Notes under the pieces: generated by a model | The model's database searches: none | Seen by the model: only the letters and a program-made list of their open reading frames with translations | Told to the model about the DNA's origin: nothing | Source of the DNA: a virus | Virus record (IMG/VR): IMGVR_UViG_3300008110_000144 | Span: 1-39,202 of that record | Reading direction: 5' to 3' (one strand) | Length of the DNA: 39,202 nt | Shown: piece after piece, positions 38,113 through 39,202 of the stretch | How positions within the stretch are numbered: the stretch's first letter is position 1 | How the letters are laid out: every line of letters starts with the position of its first letter | Program-made: the position numbers and the translations under genes

Positions 38113-38523
38113 ATGACAAAACCATTACAACAAATACAAATAGAAAATAGAAAATTTATACTTGAGGCAATTCATGGCTGTAGTTATGAGGAGGCTTTAG
38201 AGAAAGAGTTGGGTGTCGGGTGCAAGATTATCCTTGAAGGTGCGTATGGCATAGAATATACAATAACAGACACGGACACTTTTAAAATAAGCCGAGACCA
38301 AATAATCGAAATCATCGGCAAACCCCTTACGCTTTCTAGGGTGCTTTTAGCTATTAGTAAACATGGTTATTATGATGATATTTGGTTTGGTGATTTATAT
38401 GGCGATTCATATGAAACCCTTGAATTTGACATAAAAGGAGTGTCATTCGATTTAACAAAAGAAACACTCGAAGAGCAAACTGAAGAGACTCAGAGAGGAC
38501 TTAACGAATTTTTTAACGATTAA
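38113..38523 (+). CDS. conserved phage protein, 136 aa, behind structured leader
   Basis: I chose the ATG at 38113. The frame is open from a TTG at 38083, but that lies inside the leader stem and has no ribosome-binding site. Spacing from GGAG is short (2 nt). The product is soluble and acidic, with LEKELGVGCKIILEG and IIGKPLTLSRVLLAI blocks of a type that recurs in phage hypothetical proteins. The TRV-like helix and acidic tail give no function. Confidence 0.7.
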   Translation: MTKPLQQIQIENRKFILEAIHGCSYEEALEKELGVGCKIILEGAYGIEYTITDTDTFKISRDQIIEIIGKPLTLSRVLLAISKHGYYDDIWFGDLYGDSYETLEFDIKGVSFDLTKETLEEQTEETQRGLNEFFND

Positions 38524-38534
38524 TAAATAAAACT

Positions 38535-38954
38535 ATGGGAAAAGATTTACATTACATCGTTGAAAAAACAATAAACAATAAATGGGTTGGCATAATGGCT
38601 ACGGATTGTTTATCTTCAACTGTAAAAAACAATATCAAAGCATTGAGAAGGAGGAGAGAATTTTTTAATAGAATAAATGATTTAACTGGCTTTCCAGATG
38701 ATGCAAGCGAGTTAGCTTTACATGAAAAAGCAAGAATTGAGGGACATAGCCATTCTTGGCTAAAAATTACAGATATTTATCATATTTGGCTTAGTCTTTA
38801 CCAGCCATCATTTATGCGTAAAATATCTTTAGATGAAACACTTATACTTCAAACGGAATTTTCGGAATTTATTGGCGTAAATTTTCTGGGAGAAGAAGAT
38901 AACGGCTTTTGGATTAACGATAATTTAAGAATCTTATTTTTTTTCGATAACTAA
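38535..38954 (+). CDS. conserved phage protein, 139 aa
   Basis: Recognisable pattern RRREFFNRINDLTGFPDDAS followed by GHSHSWLKITDIYHIWLS, similar to hypothetical phage proteins with an R.YxLF..L....G.P.D.S and HS.S.L layout. Function unknown. It follows the structured-leader gene by 11 bases; AAATAAAACT precedes the ATG. Confidence 0.72.
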   Translation: MGKDLHYIVEKTINNKWVGIMATDCLSSTVKNNIKALRRRREFFNRINDLTGFPDDASELALHEKARIEGHSHSWLKITDIYHIWLSLYQPSFMRKISLDETLILQTEFSEFIGVNFLGEEDNGFWINDNLRILFFFDN

Positions 38955-38955
38955 T

Positions 38956-38983
38956 TTGACAAATAAAAATTAAAATATAATAT
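38956..38983 (+). promoter_or_regulatory. sigma70-like promoter for the replication module
   Basis: TTGACA at 38956-38961, 16-nt spacer, TAATAT at 38978-38983. The predicted start at about 38990 lies after the ATG at 38982, which decides in favour of the ATG at 39021 for the next gene. Confidence 0.75.
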
Positions 38984-39020
38984 GAAAGGGCATTTTATGC
39001 AAAAACAGGTAGGTTCAACA

Positions 39021-39202
39021 ATGATAAATCAAGAAATACAAGACAAAGCAAGCAAGAAAATAGCCGAGACTCTAGAATTATTAGAGATGGCGGGCTATGA
39101 TAAAAAACATATTGATGTTATTCGCAAAGCTATGTGGAGTCTTTTTGATTTTTCAATTTTAATAAACAAGGTAGGTTCAAATGACAACTCAAACACAACA
39201 AG
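39021..39202 (+). CDS. small phage protein, 5' part (gene crosses the window ends)
   Basis: Start at 39021, 9 nt after AGGTAGG. The in-frame ATG at 38982 overlaps the -10 element and is rejected. Continues across the circular junction to 118, for 61 aa in total. Its leader AAACAGGTAGGTTCAACAATGA closely repeats the leader of the DUF1376 gene (AAACAAGGTAGGTTCAAATGA), suggesting a duplicated translation signal. It is the first gene after the replication-module promoter. Confidence 0.72.
   Translation, partial: MINQEIQDKASKKIAETLELLEMAGYDKKHIDVIRKAMWSLFDFSILINKVGSNDNSNTT
39089..39202. repeat. terminal direct repeat, right copy
   Basis: Identical to bases 1-114; see the left copy. Confidence 0.97.

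Overview
The window is an essentially complete, AT-rich genome of a short-tailed (podovirus-type) phage of a Gram-negative bacterium. Bases 1-114 and 39089-39202 are identical, so the sequence closes into a circle of 39,088 bp, or has a short terminal direct repeat. One 61-aa gene runs across the junction. A lipoprotein, an apparent i-spanin/o-spanin pair and sigma70-like promoters (TTGACA/T, 16-17 nt, TAnnnT) point to a Gram-negative host. The base composition would suit an AT-rich alphaproteobacterium, but the host is not determined. I see no integrase, repressor, DNA polymerase, RNA polymerase or conventional tRNA, so replication and transcription probably rely on the host.

Layout on the circle: a rightward (+) arc runs from about 33.1 kb through the junction to about 10.0 kb. 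A leftward (-) arc of late genes runs from 32.3 kb down to 10.8 kb. They diverge from a 790-bp AT-rich control region (32324-33112) and converge on a 28-nt perfect palindrome at 10328-10355, a likely bidirectional terminator.

The + arc begins with about 20 small genes. These include an ArdC N-terminal-like protein, a YopX-like protein and many single-membrane-span peptides. Next come a structured non-coding stretch with a possible RBS-sequestering pseudoknot, then replication genes (DUF1376-type initiator/loader and DnaB helicase) and a stand-alone response-regulator receiver domain. A 690-bp structured RNA locus follows, including a double tRNA-like element. After a lipoprotein and unknown genes come a RecT annealase, a YqaJ-type exonuclease, a BioH-like hydrolase, a GNAT acetyltransferase and a VRR-NUC nuclease. 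The arc ends with five tiny membrane proteins and a second structured RNA that has its own promoter and terminator.

The - arc follows the T7-like virion order: small and large terminase, portal, scaffold, major capsid, tail tubular A and B, three internal/ejection proteins (the largest 1515 aa), tail fibre and fibre-associated protein. A lysis cassette follows (membrane/coiled-coil proteins, candidate holin, overlapping spanins, M15 peptidase endolysin) and then a secreted thermonuclease.

The most unusual features are: three separate structured non-coding loci, each behind a sigma70-like promoter; the double tRNA-like element, which seems to join two tRNA elbows through a shared anticodon-like stem; a recurring TTAACTT(T)AAA motif at fixed spacing before start codons that lack Shine-Dalgarno sequences; and the BioH-like gene as a possible auxiliary metabolic gene.
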